Source: Salibacterium aidingense DSM 18341 (lineage in GTDB: Bacteria; Bacillota; Bacilli; Bacillales; Marinococcaceae). From it: a stretch of DNA of 64,000 bases. Below the pieces are notes generated by a model, which did no database searches, was not told where the DNA came from, and saw nothing but the letters and a program-made list of their open reading frames with translations. Made by a program: the position numbers and the translations under genes. Of this stretch, positions 1-9,425 are shown piece by piece (the stretch's first letter is position 1; each line of letters starts with the position of its first letter). The DNA lies in assembly GCF_000429685.1 (NCBI RefSeq), contig NZ_AUCI01000003.1, positions 270,298 to 334,297 of the forward strand, written 5' to 3'.

Positions 1-399
1 AAGCCGCTGCACAAACGCTCCAATTTCCAACTGCAGGGCCGATGTATCGATCGTAAGAGTGACATTCGCACGTCCCTGCAACGGGATGGTCTGATTGATT
101 GTTAATACATTGGATTCTGCTCCTGCCACTTCCTGTAATAAATTGGATAATGAACCAGATTTATCGGTCAACTGAATTGACAACGTTATGATTTTCTCTT
201 TAATGACGGTATGAAACGGGAAAATGGCGTCTTTATATTTATAAAAAGCGCTTCGGCTTAAGTCTACCGTTTGTACAGCTTCTGCCACTTTCTGGGTTTT
301 CCCGCTTTCCAGCAGCGCTTTGGCTTCCAGGGTTTTCTGCATCGCTTCGGTCAGCATATCCTGCCTGACAAGATAAAAATTATCGATTTGATCCGTCAT
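1..399 (-). CDS. pheB: PheB-type ACT-domain protein, partial
   Basis: A reverse-strand frame opens at ATG 399 behind a GGTGGTG ribosome site, begins [16 protein letters not shown], and runs off the left edge after 133 codons. The visible part matches the PheB (UPF0735) family: a short helical N-terminus with a helix-turn-helix-like stretch ([15 protein letters not shown]), then the start of an ACT domain. PheB follows obg in B. subtilis and precedes pheA; that order with obg is kept here, 89 bases downstream. The family is thought to be regulatory in aromatic amino acid metabolism, but its ligand is not established. The C-terminal end lies outside the window. Confidence 0.85.
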   Translation of the reverse strand, partial: MTDQIDNFYLVRQDMLTEAMQKTLEAKALLESGKTQKVAEAVQTVDLSRSAFYKYKDAIFPFHTVIKEKIITLSIQLTDKSGSLSNLLQEVAGAESNVLTINQTIPLQGRANVTLTIDTSALQLEIGAFVQRL

Positions 400-488
400 C
401 CATTCACCACCAGATGGTAAGAACCAGCTTTTTGCACTACGTAACAATTATAAAGCTGCCAAAAATTTTTTACAACGATTTCCCCGAT

Positions 489-1769
489 TTATTCCATGAA
501 TTCAAATTCAAAATCCATAAGCCGTACCGTATCCCCATCCTGTGCCCCTCTTTCGCGGAGGGCATCGTCAATTCCCATGTGCCTCATTTTGCGGGAAAAC
601 CGGTTAATTGAGTCCTCCCGGGTTAGATCGGTCATTTTAAAGATCTTTTCTATTTCTTCTCCCGAAATAACAAACACTCCATCGTCATCGCGGCTGATTG
701 TAAATGGTTCTTCCTGCTTTTGATATCGGTACACCACCCTCTGCTCCTCTTCTTTTTCGTACAATGGAAATTCAGGAGTTTGATCCACTAAATCTGCTAC
801 GTCCCGCAGCATTTCTGTTAATCCTTGTTTACTTATAGCAGAAATAGGATAAATCATGACATCTTCGGGCATGTTCTGTTTAAAATCATGAAGCTGTTCC
901 TCTGCTTCCGGCATATCCATTTTATTCGCGAGAACCACCTGTGGACGTTCCAATAATCTCAAATTATACTGCCGCAGTTCTTCATTTATTGTATTGTAAT
1001 CGTCATAAGGGTCGCGTCCTTCAAACCCGGACATATCCACGACATGAACAATAACTCTCGTCCTTTCGATATGCCGTAGAAACTGCTGGCCGAGTCCCAC
1101 ACCTTCATGGGCTCCTTCAATTAATCCGGGAAGATCTGCCATAACAAAACTGCGGCCGTCTTCTACACCGACTACCCCCAGATTTGGGTTGATGGTTGTA
1201 AAATGGTAATCTCCTATCTTAGGCTGTGCTGCAGAAACAACCGACAATAAAGTGGATTTACCCACACTTGGAAAGCCAACCAGCCCTACATCGGCAAGCA
1301 GCTTCAGCTCCAGTTTTAAGTTCCGTTCGGCAGCAGGTTCTCCGTTCTCCTTTATTTCCGGAGCCGGATTGGAAGGAGATTTAAACCGTGTATTTCCTTT
1401 TCCTCCCCGTCCCCCCCGGGCAACAACCATCCGTTCTTTGTGAACCGTTAAGTCAGCAATCAACTCTTCTGTGTCTGCATCAATAATCGTGGTTCCCGGC
1501 GGTACTTGAACCACCAGATCTTCTGCATTCTTCCCATGTTGATTCTTTGGTCTCCCATTTTCACCGGCCTTCGCTTTAAAATGTTTCTGGTACCTAAAAT
1601 CCATCAGGGTGCGGAGACCTTCATCCACTTCCAGGACCACATCTCCTCCTTTTCCCCCATCACCACCGGCCGGGCCGCCGTCAGGAACAAAGGGCTCACG
1701 GCGGAAGGCAACCATTCCGTCTCCACCGTCCCCCGCTTTAACAAAAATATTTACATTATCTACAAACAT
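489..1769 (-). CDS. obg: Obg/CgtA GTPase
   Basis: Essential ribosome-associated GTPase of the Obg family, 426 residues, close to the usual length of about 428. The glycine-rich Obg fold fills about residues 1-158 (for example GGDGGKGGD). The G domain follows, with P-loop GFPSVGKST near 165, [12 protein letters not shown] (G3) and NKMD (G4). A C-terminal OCT domain ends in acidic and aromatic residues. In Bacillus it acts in late 50S assembly, in the stringent and stress responses, and is needed for sporulation initiation. It starts 13 bases after spo0B with an AGGTG ribosome site and is probably co-transcribed with spo0B and pheB. Confidence 0.97.
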   Translation of the reverse strand: MFVDNVNIFVKAGDGGDGMVAFRREPFVPDGGPAGGDGGKGGDVVLEVDEGLRTLMDFRYQKHFKAKAGENGRPKNQHGKNAEDLVVQVPPGTTIIDADTEELIADLTVHKERMVVARGGRGGKGNTRFKSPSNPAPEIKENGEPAAERNLKLELKLLADVGLVGFPSVGKSTLLSVVSAAQPKIGDYHFTTINPNLGVVGVEDGRSFVMADLPGLIEGAHEGVGLGQQFLRHIERTRVIVHVVDMSGFEGRDPYDDYNTINEELRQYNLRLLERPQVVLANKMDMPEAEEQLHDFKQNMPEDVMIYPISAISKQGLTEMLRDVADLVDQTPEFPLYEKEEEQRVVYRYQKQEEPFTISRDDDGVFVISGEEIEKIFKMTDLTREDSINRFSRKMRHMGIDDALRERGAQDGDTVRLMDFEFEFME

Positions 1770-1782
1770 CTTTTCACCTCAT

Positions 1783-2310
1783 TCATTTAGTAAGAACCAC
1801 AAACAACAGTTCTTTTTCATTCCACACTATATCCTGCAGACTGCAGCTGTCAGAATCAGAATAAACCGATAACCAGTGTTTTAAGCCTTCAGCAGGGCGG
1901 AACTCTCCCTGAAAATCAAATTCCAGATAGGGGTCTTCCCCCGGGTGTATAGTAATAAGAAGATAATTTTCCGCCCCGGGTTTGACAGCCCGGTCCAATT
2001 CCCGAGTAAAGGTGGAAATAATTTCATACCAGGTGTTTTCATACAAGGAACAATCCTGCTGGTCTGTCACTTCTATATCAAGATACAGCCAGTGCGATTC
2101 CCAATTAAACGTTAATATTAATAAGGCAGTACGAGGAATGTTTAAATGAATAAGCCTGCTTTCATGTTCCGCTTTTCTAATGGTTTCGTCTAAAATTTCT
2201 TCTACTCTATCCAAACGATTTAAGGAAAGGTTTCCTTTTATTATTTGAACCACATTCATCCAATCGTGTCTGGAATGACGGAGTATGTCCAATTCTCTCT
2301 GTTCTTCCAA
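1783..2310 (-). CDS. spo0B: Spo0B sporulation phosphotransferase
   Basis: Phosphorelay protein that passes phosphate from Spo0F to Spo0A. The phospho-accepting histidine lies in RHSRHDWMNVVQIIKGNLSL near the N-terminus, matching the Spo0B helical hairpin, followed by HESRL and the degenerate kinase-like C-terminal domain. The frame stays open upstream to 2391, with an ATG at 2331. However, that ATG lies inside the run AGGAGGAG (2321-2328), which is an excellent ribosome site for the TTG at 2310, so TTG 2310 is preferred (175 residues). It sits directly upstream of obg, as in B. subtilis, but the ribosomal protein genes that precede it there are absent. Confidence 0.88.
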   Translation of the reverse strand: MEEQRELDILRHSRHDWMNVVQIIKGNLSLNRLDRVEEILDETIRKAEHESRLIHLNIPRTALLILTFNWESHWLYLDIEVTDQQDCSLYENTWYEIISTFTRELDRAVKPGAENYLLITIHPGEDPYLEFDFQGEFRPAEGLKHWLSVYSDSDSCSLQDIVWNEKELLFVVLTK

Positions 2311-2489
2311 TGTCTTTACACTCCTCCTCATTTGATGGTTGAGGATAAAACATATTGTATCATAACGTGATACGAAGGGAATACCCGTCAAATACCACGC
2401 TTTCGTTTCTGAAGCCGATATACATAATTTATACCAAATCGGAAAAGATAATTACCGTTACACTATACCATGTTAATGGAGGTTTTCTC

Positions 2490-2753
2490 ATGACTCAACA
2501 AAACCAAAATCAACAGCTCCAGCAGGCCCAGCAGGCTATCCAGCAGGCCCAGCAGAATATGCAGAATGCGGGAAATGACCCTCAAAAGCTTCAACAGTCT
2601 CAACAACAGCTGCAGCAGGCCCAGCAGCAGCTGCAGCAGGCTCAACAGCAGGGAACCATGCAGAATCAGCAGCAATTTCAACAAGCTCAACAAGACCTTC
2701 AGCAAGCCCAACAGGACCTTCAGCAGGTTCAACAAAGCCAGCAAAACCAGTAA
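2490..2753 (+). CDS. Glutamine-rich low-complexity protein
   Basis: An 87-residue protein starting at ATG 2490 behind GGAGG (2478-2482). More than half of its residues are glutamine, arranged as repeats of the type LQQAQQ and QQAQQD. It has no signal peptide and no membrane segment, and the pattern would favour an extended coiled coil. Similar short Gln-rich proteins occur in spore formers, but I cannot assign a family or function. It is divergent from spo0B and convergent with hemG, and is followed at once by a strong terminator. The longer upstream frame (from 2355) and the leucine-rich reverse frame over the same bases are artefacts of the repeat. Confidence 0.7.
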   Translation: MTQQNQNQQLQQAQQAIQQAQQNMQNAGNDPQKLQQSQQQLQQAQQQLQQAQQQGTMQNQQQFQQAQQDLQQAQQDLQQVQQSQQNQ

Positions 2754-2765
2754 AATGCCATTAAA

Positions 2766-2796
2766 AAGAACCGGTTCGAAGAGCCGGTTCTTTTTT
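2766..2796. terminator. Bidirectional terminator between the Gln-rich gene and hemG
   Basis: A stem AAGAACCGG (2766-2774) pairs with CCGGTTCTT (2784-2792), followed by a T-run on the plus strand and preceded by an A-run. It can therefore serve both convergent genes. Confidence 0.9.
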
Positions 2797-2801
2797 CGAT
2801 A

Positions 2802-4187
2802 TTATTCGTTAATCAATTGCTGCACGACCTGTTCCCCCTGGGCTACACAATCCGGAAGTCCGATCCCCTCAAATGCCGCACCGGCTGTATAGACGCCGGG
2901 AAACTCTTTCTTTAAATGGTTATTTATCATTTCCATTTTTTTGTAGTGCTCGACTTCATACTGGGGCATCGCGTGATGCCAGCGTGTAATCTGATGATAT
3001 TCCGGCCTTCCTTCGATCCTCATTATCTGATTCAAATCCTCTAATACCGCTTTTATAATGACGTCATCCGATTTATCCACTATGTCTTCCCCGCCGGGCT
3101 TTCCGACATAACAACGAAGCAGGGCCTTGCCTTCCGGAGCAGCGTGGGTCCATTTTCGATGGGTCCATGTGCAGGCTGTGATAGTATAACCACTCTTTTT
3201 GGAAACGACAAAACCCGTCCCATCCATATCGTTGGATATCTGACTTTCATCAAATGCCATAGCGACTGTGGCCACAGAGGTGGCTGAAATCGAGGAAAGC
3301 TGTTCCTGCACCTCCGGGTCGTCTTCCAATAAAGCAGCGGTTACATGATGGGGACTCGTCATAATCACCTTATCAAACCATTGCGTTTGCCCATCAGCGA
3401 ATTCCAGCCGATATTGATCCTGCTCTCTGCTGATTTTTTTCAGGGATTTATTTTTATGAACCGCATCCTCATCCAAATGATTTTCAATCCCGTCTACAAA
3501 AGACTGCAGGCCCTTTGTAAAAGTTAGAAAACCTCCTTTTTTCTGTCCCTGTCCAGGCCGGACAGAAGGGCGCGCCGCTCTCATTCCCAGAATAAGGCTG
3601 CGGTACCGCTGCTCCACTTCAAAAAACTGAGGAAACGTGGCCTGCAGACTCAGCCGGTCAATATTACCAGCATATATTCCCGATAATAATGGATCAATAA
3701 GGTGATCTACGACTTCACTTCCGAGACGTCTGCGGAAGAATATTCCCAGCCCCTGATCTGCTCCCGCTTTAGATCTAGGCAGTAAAAGGTCGGCTGCAGC
3801 CCTGAGTTTTCCAGTGATAGAGAATAATCCTGTCGTTAAAAAAGGCCCCAGTTTCGTTGGGATCCCCATCACTGCTCCTTCTGGAATAGGGTGAAGATGT
3901 TGATCTTTTAAAATGTATGCCTGCCCGGTATTGTTGGCAATCAATTCATGCTCCATTCCTACTTCTTTCGCCAGCCTGGAAGCACTCTCTTTTCTTGCAA
4001 GAAAAGAGTCCGGCCCTTTTTCAATCACAAATCCATTGTAATAATCCGTTTGAATTTTTCCGCCTAACTGCGGTTCTTTTTCAAATAAATGGTACTCCAT
4101 ATCCAACTGATTCGCCATGATTTCCTTCTGTAAATAGTAAGCAGCTGACAACCCCGTTATTCCGCCTCCAATGATTGCTGTCTTCAT
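2802..4187 (-). CDS. hemG: Protoporphyrinogen/coproporphyrinogen III oxidase (HemY/CgoX)
   Basis: FAD-dependent oxidase of 461 residues that acts late in heme synthesis. The N-terminus has the dinucleotide-binding signature GGGITGLSAAYYL followed by a FEKEPQLGGKI turn. The C-terminus has the GAAFEGIGLPDC motif that closes the FAD site. In Gram-positive bacteria this enzyme (B. subtilis HemY, renamed CgoX) oxidises coproporphyrinogen III before iron insertion. It is the last gene of hemE-hemH-hemG, starts 10 bases after hemH, and ends at the terminator at 2766-2796. Confidence 0.95.
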   Translation of the reverse strand: MKTAIIGGGITGLSAAYYLQKEIMANQLDMEYHLFEKEPQLGGKIQTDYYNGFVIEKGPDSFLARKESASRLAKEVGMEHELIANNTGQAYILKDQHLHPIPEGAVMGIPTKLGPFLTTGLFSITGKLRAAADLLLPRSKAGADQGLGIFFRRRLGSEVVDHLIDPLLSGIYAGNIDRLSLQATFPQFFEVEQRYRSLILGMRAARPSVRPGQGQKKGGFLTFTKGLQSFVDGIENHLDEDAVHKNKSLKKISREQDQYRLEFADGQTQWFDKVIMTSPHHVTAALLEDDPEVQEQLSSISATSVATVAMAFDESQISNDMDGTGFVVSKKSGYTITACTWTHRKWTHAAPEGKALLRCYVGKPGGEDIVDKSDDVIIKAVLEDLNQIMRIEGRPEYHQITRWHHAMPQYEVEHYKKMEMINNHLKKEFPGVYTAGAAFEGIGLPDCVAQGEQVVQQLINE

Positions 4188-4197
4188 GATCTATTCC

Positions 4198-5136
4198 TCA
4201 CTTACTTTCATCCCTTACCTTCATCTCTCTGAGGATGGTATCCGCCAGCGCATCTATAAATTCAGGCTTTGCATTCGGCATTTCCGGCCGATAATAAGAA
4301 GCACCTACTTCCGCGCAGGCCTCTTTACACTCCACATCATTATCAAACAGGACTTCGAGATGATCCGCGACAAACCCGACAGGACAATAGACGAAGGCCG
4401 TATAGCCGTATTTCTGGTACAGATCCTTTGTTAAATCCTGAACATCAGGTCCCAGCCATGGATCCGGGGTATTTCCTTCACTTTGCCATCCAATGGCATA
4501 ATCCGTAATGCCGGCGCCTTCCGCTATCAGCCTGGCCGTTTCTTCCAGTTGTTCCGGGTAAGGATCGCCCGCCTGTATAATTTTCTCCGGGAGACTATGG
4601 GCAGAAAAAATTACACATGCTTTTTCGCCGGCTTGAGTTTGTTCCATAGTCCGTTTGACCTGATCTACCCAATACTCAATAAATTTGGGCTCGTCATACC
4701 AGCTTTCGACGCAATGAAGCTCAGGGCCGTTCATTCGTTCCGATTCTTCCTTCGCCCGTCCATTATAGGATTTAATACTAAAGGTAGAAAAATGAGGAGC
4801 CAGTACAATACTGTACGCTTCTTCAATGCCATCCTCTTTCATTTGAGCGACCGCATCCTCAATAAACGGATCAATATGCTTCAGGCCTAAATACCATTGA
4901 AAGACAGCTTCTCCGCTTCGTTCATTCAAACGCTCCTGCAGGCTTTGGCCTTGTTCATTGGTGATTTTAGCAAGCGGGGAGACTCCTCCGATTGCTTCAT
5001 ACCGTGAAATTAAATCCTGCAGCGCTTCTTCCGACGGCTTTCGGCCATGCCGGATATGGGTATAATAAGGTTCGACTTCATCGAGGCTTCTCGGTGTTCC
5101 ATACGCCATGACCAGCAGCCCGATTTTCTTTGACAT
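4198..5136 (-). CDS. hemH: Ferrochelatase (coproporphyrin ferrochelatase)
   Basis: Inserts ferrous iron into the porphyrin in the coproporphyrin-dependent heme route. The 312-residue length fits monomeric Firmicute ferrochelatases. Visible signatures are the start [20 protein letters not shown], the [13 protein letters not shown] stretch, and the [10 protein letters not shown] motif holding the metal-binding histidine, with a downstream acidic helix ([12 protein letters not shown]). It starts at ATG 5136 behind AGGGGG and lies 15 bases from hemE, so the three hem genes form one operon. Confidence 0.96.
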   Translation of the reverse strand: MSKKIGLLVMAYGTPRSLDEVEPYYTHIRHGRKPSEEALQDLISRYEAIGGVSPLAKITNEQGQSLQERLNERSGEAVFQWYLGLKHIDPFIEDAVAQMKEDGIEEAYSIVLAPHFSTFSIKSYNGRAKEESERMNGPELHCVESWYDEPKFIEYWVDQVKRTMEQTQAGEKACVIFSAHSLPEKIIQAGDPYPEQLEETARLIAEGAGITDYAIGWQSEGNTPDPWLGPDVQDLTKDLYQKYGYTAFVYCPVGFVADHLEVLFDNDVECKEACAEVGASYYRPEMPNAKPEFIDALADTILREMKVRDESK

Positions 5137-5151
5137 TTGTCATTCCCCCTG

Positions 5152-6186
5152 CTAACTCTGTGTATATTCATGTACAAAAGCTGTTAATCGTTTTAACGTA
5201 TCCGGGTTCACATCAGGAAATACACCATGACCTAAATTAAAAATATATCCTTTTTCCTGCATTCCCTGTTCTAGTATGGGTTTCACATTCTCTTTAATTA
5301 CATCCCACGGGGCAAGCAGTAGAGCCGGATCCAGATTTCCCTGCAGCGCTTTGTTTATTCCAAGTTCTCTTGCTTCCGCCACAGAGATCCTCCAGTCCAG
5401 GCCCAGAACCTGCAGAGGAAGATCGTTCCACTCTTTCATGAGATGAGCTGCGCCGACCCCGAACATAATAACCGGCACTTCTTCTGTGCGCAGGGCATCA
5501 AAAATTTTCATCATAATCGGTTTAACATAGCTGCGGTAATCGGCTGCATTTAAAGCTCCGACCCATGAGTCGAATATCTGGACTGCTTCTGCCCCTGCCT
5601 TTATTTGTGCTTTTACATAGCGGATGGTCATATCACCCAGGTTCTCCATAAGTGCGTGCCACGCCTGGGGCTGAGAATGCATAAATGCTTTTGTATTGTA
5701 GTAATTTTTCGAAGGCCCGCCTTCAATCATATAACTGGCTAACGTGAAAGGCGCCCCGCTAAAGCTGATCAAAGGAACATGAAGCTGTTCTCTCAACAGC
5801 CGGATCGTGTCTAGAACAAATGGAATTTCCTGTTCCGGTTCGAGGACGCCCAGCTTGTCCACGTCCTCCTTGCGTTTAATGGGATTGTGAATGACCGGAC
5901 CGACCCCCGGCTTAATGTCTAGTTCCACCCCCAAAGACGGCAGGGGTGTCATAATATCCTTATACAAAATAGCGGCATCCGTATTGTATTGGTCTACCGG
6001 CAGTTTCGTCACATAGGCGCACAATTCCGGATCACGTGTGATTTCAAACAAAGAATATTTCTCTTTTAACCTGCGGTACTCCGGCTGGGATCGTCCTGCC
6101 TGTCTCATATACCAGACTGGTACATGATCCACCCCTTCTTTATAAGCAGCTCTTAAAAAGTTATCATTTTTTTGCGTCTCTTCCAT
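5152..6186 (-). CDS. hemE: Uroporphyrinogen decarboxylase
   Basis: Removes four carboxyl groups from uroporphyrinogen III to give coproporphyrinogen III. The 344-residue protein shows the family signatures [16 protein letters not shown] near the N-terminus, [14 protein letters not shown] in the middle, and [12 protein letters not shown] near the end. The frame could start at GTG 6195, but AAGGAG (6188-6193 region) spaces correctly only to ATG 6186, which is chosen. It is first in the hemEHG operon, and the gene upstream is pbpF, as in B. subtilis. Confidence 0.96.
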   Translation of the reverse strand: MEETQKNDNFLRAAYKEGVDHVPVWYMRQAGRSQPEYRRLKEKYSLFEITRDPELCAYVTKLPVDQYNTDAAILYKDIMTPLPSLGVELDIKPGVGPVIHNPIKRKEDVDKLGVLEPEQEIPFVLDTIRLLREQLHVPLISFSGAPFTLASYMIEGGPSKNYYNTKAFMHSQPQAWHALMENLGDMTIRYVKAQIKAGAEAVQIFDSWVGALNAADYRSYVKPIMMKIFDALRTEEVPVIMFGVGAAHLMKEWNDLPLQVLGLDWRISVAEARELGINKALQGNLDPALLLAPWDVIKENVKPILEQGMQEKGYIFNLGHGVFPDVNPDTLKRLTAFVHEYTQS

Positions 6187-6355
6187 GCCAAACACTCCTT
6201 TTATCCAGCAGCCGGGACAATCCTCACGCTTTTATTGCCTATTCTTGTATTATTCCATACCCTTTTTACCATACTCGATGGGAAATGTCATGTACAGTAC
6301 TCACCAGTATTGTTCAAAAAATAGAAAGATATTAACCGGAAAGAAAAGAGTCTGA

Positions 6356-6438
6356 GACAAAACCCAAGATCGCTCCTTCATCGTCATCTGCTTTTACCGA
6401 AACCTGCTTTTACCCCGACAAGGACGGCGGGTTTTGTC
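6356..6438. repeat. Inverted repeat in the pbpF-hemE gap
   Basis: GACAAAACCC (6356-6365) is matched by GGGTTTTGTC (6429-6438), giving 10-base perfect arms around 63 bases. Inside, CTGCTTTTACC occurs twice (about 6389 and 6406). With the terminator next to it, this occupies most of the 311-base gap between pbpF and hemE. Similar GAC-AAAA-CCC palindromes are common between genes in Bacillaceae. No gene is visible here. Confidence 0.6.
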
Positions 6439-6452
6439 GTTTTGTTGTTCAT

Positions 6453-6492
6453 AAAAAAACGGGAGTGACGAATTTCCCGGCAACTCCCGTTT
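6453..6492 (-). terminator. Terminator of pbpF
   Basis: A stem AAACGGGAGT (6457-6466) pairs with ACTCCCGTTT (6483-6492), and on the minus strand it is followed by a run of seven U. It lies just after the pbpF stop. Confidence 0.9.
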
Positions 6493-6497
6493 CTTCT

Positions 6498-8654
6498 TTA
6501 TGATCCGCTGCCAAACAGCGACCCGACGGAAACTTCCGCTACGTTGGAAGCTTCTCCTTCTTCTTTTGTTTGAGGGTTGTAAGGAACGATCATGTATTCC
6601 TGCATATTAAAAATGTTAACCCCTTCGATGGTGTATTCTCCCGTGCCTTTTACTTCTTCAATTTCTTCTCCCGATCCGTCTGAGACCTCGTATATTTTAT
6701 ACGTCACCCGTTCATCGGAAGAGGGAGTCCATTCCAGGTTCACATTAAACAGCCCGCCTCCGCGTAAACTGAGGGACGCGGTTAAATCGTTCACTTCTCC
6801 CATTTCAATCGGAGATTCCAGGTCCTGAACATTATCCGGCTGCTGAAATGCGGTCTGGACGTCACTGTCTGCCGGGACCTGATTGAGAATATCTTTGAAT
6901 AACCGGGTGGGGTAAGAACTTCCCGCTTCTAAATACTGCTCTTCGGTCGTTTTGTCATACCCCATCCACAACGCGCCTGTCCACTGCGGAGTAAACCCGG
7001 CAAACCACGCATCCCGGGCCGCCCCTTCTACTTCTAAAAAGGAGGTTGTTCCTGTCTTTCCGGCTAAAGGATAGGTCGTTGATCCCTCTGTTCCTGTCCC
7101 TTCCTCCACTACATTTTCAAGAAGGCGTGTCATATACCAGGCATTCTGTTCACTCATCACCCTTTTGTCCGTTGTTTCGGCTTCAGCTATAACGCTGCCA
7201 TCACGATCTGTAATGCTGGAAATAAAATAAGGTTCGGTTTTTTTTCCATTATTGGCAAACGCCGTATAAGAAGATGCAATTTCATACGGGGAAAGTCCTT
7301 CAGAAAGTCCTCCAAGGGCTACAGCAAGACCGTTATCTTTTATATCAAGACCAACGGATTCCATCCACTCGGAGGTGGTGCTTTTGTCCAGCTGATCATA
7401 CAGCCAGACTGCTGCTGCATTGGTAGACGCTGCTACGGCATCCACCATGGTGATTTCTCCCTGATACTCCCCGCTGTGATTTTTCGGGGTATACCCGTCA
7501 TAGCTTGTCTCTTCATCTTTTAATAACGAATAGGGCTGATAGTCTCCTGATGCAAGAGCCGGAGCGTAGACAGCCAGCGGTTTCATTACAGAGCCGGGCT
7601 GGCGTTTGGCCGTCACCCGGTTCAATCCCTGCCGGACATATCCACGTCCTCCCTGGACTGCCGCAACACCGCCGTCATGATGGTCCATCATAAAGAACGC
7701 CCCTTCTGTTCCATCCGCTTCCGAGGGAAAATAGGAGGAGTCTTGAAACAGATCATAGGAAGCCTGCTGCATTTCCTTATTCATCGGAACGACAATGTCA
7801 TAACCGCCTCTATAGATTTCCTGCGCCGATAATTGATATTTCTCTTCTGCTTCGTTCAACATCATATCAATATACGTAAAAAAGGCCGGGTTCTCTTTAG
7901 ATTCATGGAGAGAATCCGGGAGCGTTTTTCCCTGATAGGAAATCGTTTCTTCTGCTCCAAGGTATCCCTGCTGCTCCATCAGAGCAAGGACCGTGTTTCT
8001 GCGTTGTTTTGCCTGTTCGGCATCATCCACCGGTGAATAATTGGAAGGTGCTTTCGGAATACCTGCTAATAACGCGGCCTCATCAGCAGACAATGCTGCC
8101 GCATTTTTATTAAAATACAGCTGGGCCGCCGACTGAATTCCGTAAGATCCATGTCCAAAATATACTTGGTTCATATAGTATTCGAGGATTTTTTCCTTGC
8201 TGAATTTTCTTTCCAGTCCCATGGCAATCAACACTTCTTTTGTTTTACGAAGAAGCGTTTTATCGCTGGATAAAAATGCATTTTTAGCCAGCTGCTGAGT
8301 AATAGTGCTTCCGCCTTCCACTTTGGCGCCAGCCATAATATCCCGGTAGAGGGCTCTAACTATCGCACGTGGATCAATTCCTTGATGTTCATAAAAACGC
8401 ATATCTTCTATGGAAATAAAGGCCTGCTTCACATGTTCAGGTAAATCCTCTATGTTAATCATATCCCGGTCTTCTTTATGGAGTTCTGCCAATTTCTCCC
8501 CATTTTCATCATAAATCGTAGAGGTTTCATTCATCACTAACTGCTTTTCATCTATCGCTGCTGCACCAATAACGACAGAAGACAGATAAATCCCGGCACT
8601 CACCAGTAAAAAGGTTATTATTAGAAGTCCCCAGATTATCCATTTCTTTCTCAT
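6498..8654 (-). CDS. pbpF: Class A penicillin-binding protein (PbpF/PBP2c type)
   Basis: Bifunctional peptidoglycan synthase of 718 residues. An N-terminal membrane anchor (WIIWGLLIITFLLVSAGIYL) is followed by the glycosyltransferase domain with catalytic glutamate in SIEDMRFYEHQGID and the GGSTITQQL motif. The transpeptidase domain has the active serine in PGSVMK, STN, and KTGTTS. A C-terminal fibronectin-type III-like module (about residues 625-710) ends the protein. Length and position directly upstream of hemE match B. subtilis PbpF, which acts in spore germ cell-wall synthesis. It starts at ATG 8654 behind GAAGGAG. Confidence 0.92.
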   Translation of the reverse strand: MRKKWIIWGLLIITFLLVSAGIYLSSVVIGAAAIDEKQLVMNETSTIYDENGEKLAELHKEDRDMINIEDLPEHVKQAFISIEDMRFYEHQGIDPRAIVRALYRDIMAGAKVEGGSTITQQLAKNAFLSSDKTLLRKTKEVLIAMGLERKFSKEKILEYYMNQVYFGHGSYGIQSAAQLYFNKNAAALSADEAALLAGIPKAPSNYSPVDDAEQAKQRRNTVLALMEQQGYLGAEETISYQGKTLPDSLHESKENPAFFTYIDMMLNEAEEKYQLSAQEIYRGGYDIVVPMNKEMQQASYDLFQDSSYFPSEADGTEGAFFMMDHHDGGVAAVQGGRGYVRQGLNRVTAKRQPGSVMKPLAVYAPALASGDYQPYSLLKDEETSYDGYTPKNHSGEYQGEITMVDAVAASTNAAAVWLYDQLDKSTTSEWMESVGLDIKDNGLAVALGGLSEGLSPYEIASSYTAFANNGKKTEPYFISSITDRDGSVIAEAETTDKRVMSEQNAWYMTRLLENVVEEGTGTEGSTTYPLAGKTGTTSFLEVEGAARDAWFAGFTPQWTGALWMGYDKTTEEQYLEAGSSYPTRLFKDILNQVPADSDVQTAFQQPDNVQDLESPIEMGEVNDLTASLSLRGGGLFNVNLEWTPSSDERVTYKIYEVSDGSGEEIEEVKGTGEYTIEGVNIFNMQEYMIVPYNPQTKEEGEASNVAEVSVGSLFGSGS

Positions 8655-8795
8655 GATTTGCTACTCCTTCATGCTGCACTGATTTATCCGTTGCATGAAC
8701 CTTACGGTACTATTATAAATAAAAAAGAGCCGTTCGACATTATATTTCATAGCTTTTGTTATTCTGCGTTTTTTTTCCATATTTATGATAAAAAA

Positions 8796-9425
8796 TTAAT
8801 CTGCCAGCCCATGTCTGTGTGCATACACAGCAATCTGGGTCCGGTCATCTACAGCTAATTTTGATAAGATATGACTGACATGCGTTTTTACCGTCTTAAT
8901 TCCAATATAAAGTTCATCTGCAATTTCCTGATTTGTTTTTCCTTCTCCTATCAAGGATACAACATCCCGCTCTCTTTCGGTCAAGGTGTCGTGCAAACTG
9001 GATTCAGGCTGTCTCATCCGCTGCATCATCTTTCTTGTTACTTCCGCTTCCACCTTGGACTCGCCTTTCATCGCAGCCCGGATGGCTTCTGCTATCATTT
9101 CTGCTTTTGCCGTTTTTAATAGATAACTGAAAGCTCCTGCTTCAATAGCAGGGTATACCTGTTCATCATCATAAAAACTTGTCAGTACGATCACTTTCGT
9201 ATCTGGAAGTTCTGACATAATCTGCTTCGTCGCTTCAATGCCATCCATCTTTTCCATAATTAAATCCATCAGCACCACATCCGGCTGATGTTGTTGAACA
9301 AGCTGCAAGCCTGTTTCCCCGTCTTCCGCTTCCCCGGCAACCTGGATATCATCTTCTGTCGACAGATAAGCAGAGACCCCCATCCGGACCATCTCATGAT
9401 CATCGATTAATACGACTTTAATCAA
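8796..9425 (-). CDS. liaR: LiaR-type response regulator (NarL/LuxR family)
   Basis: Two-component response regulator of 209 residues. The receiver domain has the acidic pocket (LIDDHE), phosphorylation site in VVLMDLIM, the T of VLTSF and the K of LLKT. A LuxR-type helix-turn-helix follows (LTERERDVVSLIGEGKTNQE...KTVKTHVSHIL). TTG 9425 is the likely start: GAGGAGGAG precedes it, while the upstream ATG is part of that site. It overlaps liaS by 8 bases, indicating coupled translation. LiaR responds to cell-wall antibiotics acting on lipid II and is held off by LiaF. Confidence 0.9.
   Translation of the reverse strand: MIKVVLIDDHEMVRMGVSAYLSTEDDIQVAGEAEDGETGLQLVQQHQPDVVLMDLIMEKMDGIEATKQIMSELPDTKVIVLTSFYDDEQVYPAIEAGAFSYLLKTAKAEMIAEAIRAAMKGESKVEAEVTRKMMQRMRQPESSLHDTLTERERDVVSLIGEGKTNQEIADELYIGIKTVKTHVSHILSKLAVDDRTQIAVYAHRHGLAD

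Noticed and set aside
2463..2744. Leucine-rich reverse frame
   Set aside because: It is the antisense of the CAG/CAA-rich Gln gene; a repeat of that kind reads as Leu-Leu on the other strand. No ribosome site.
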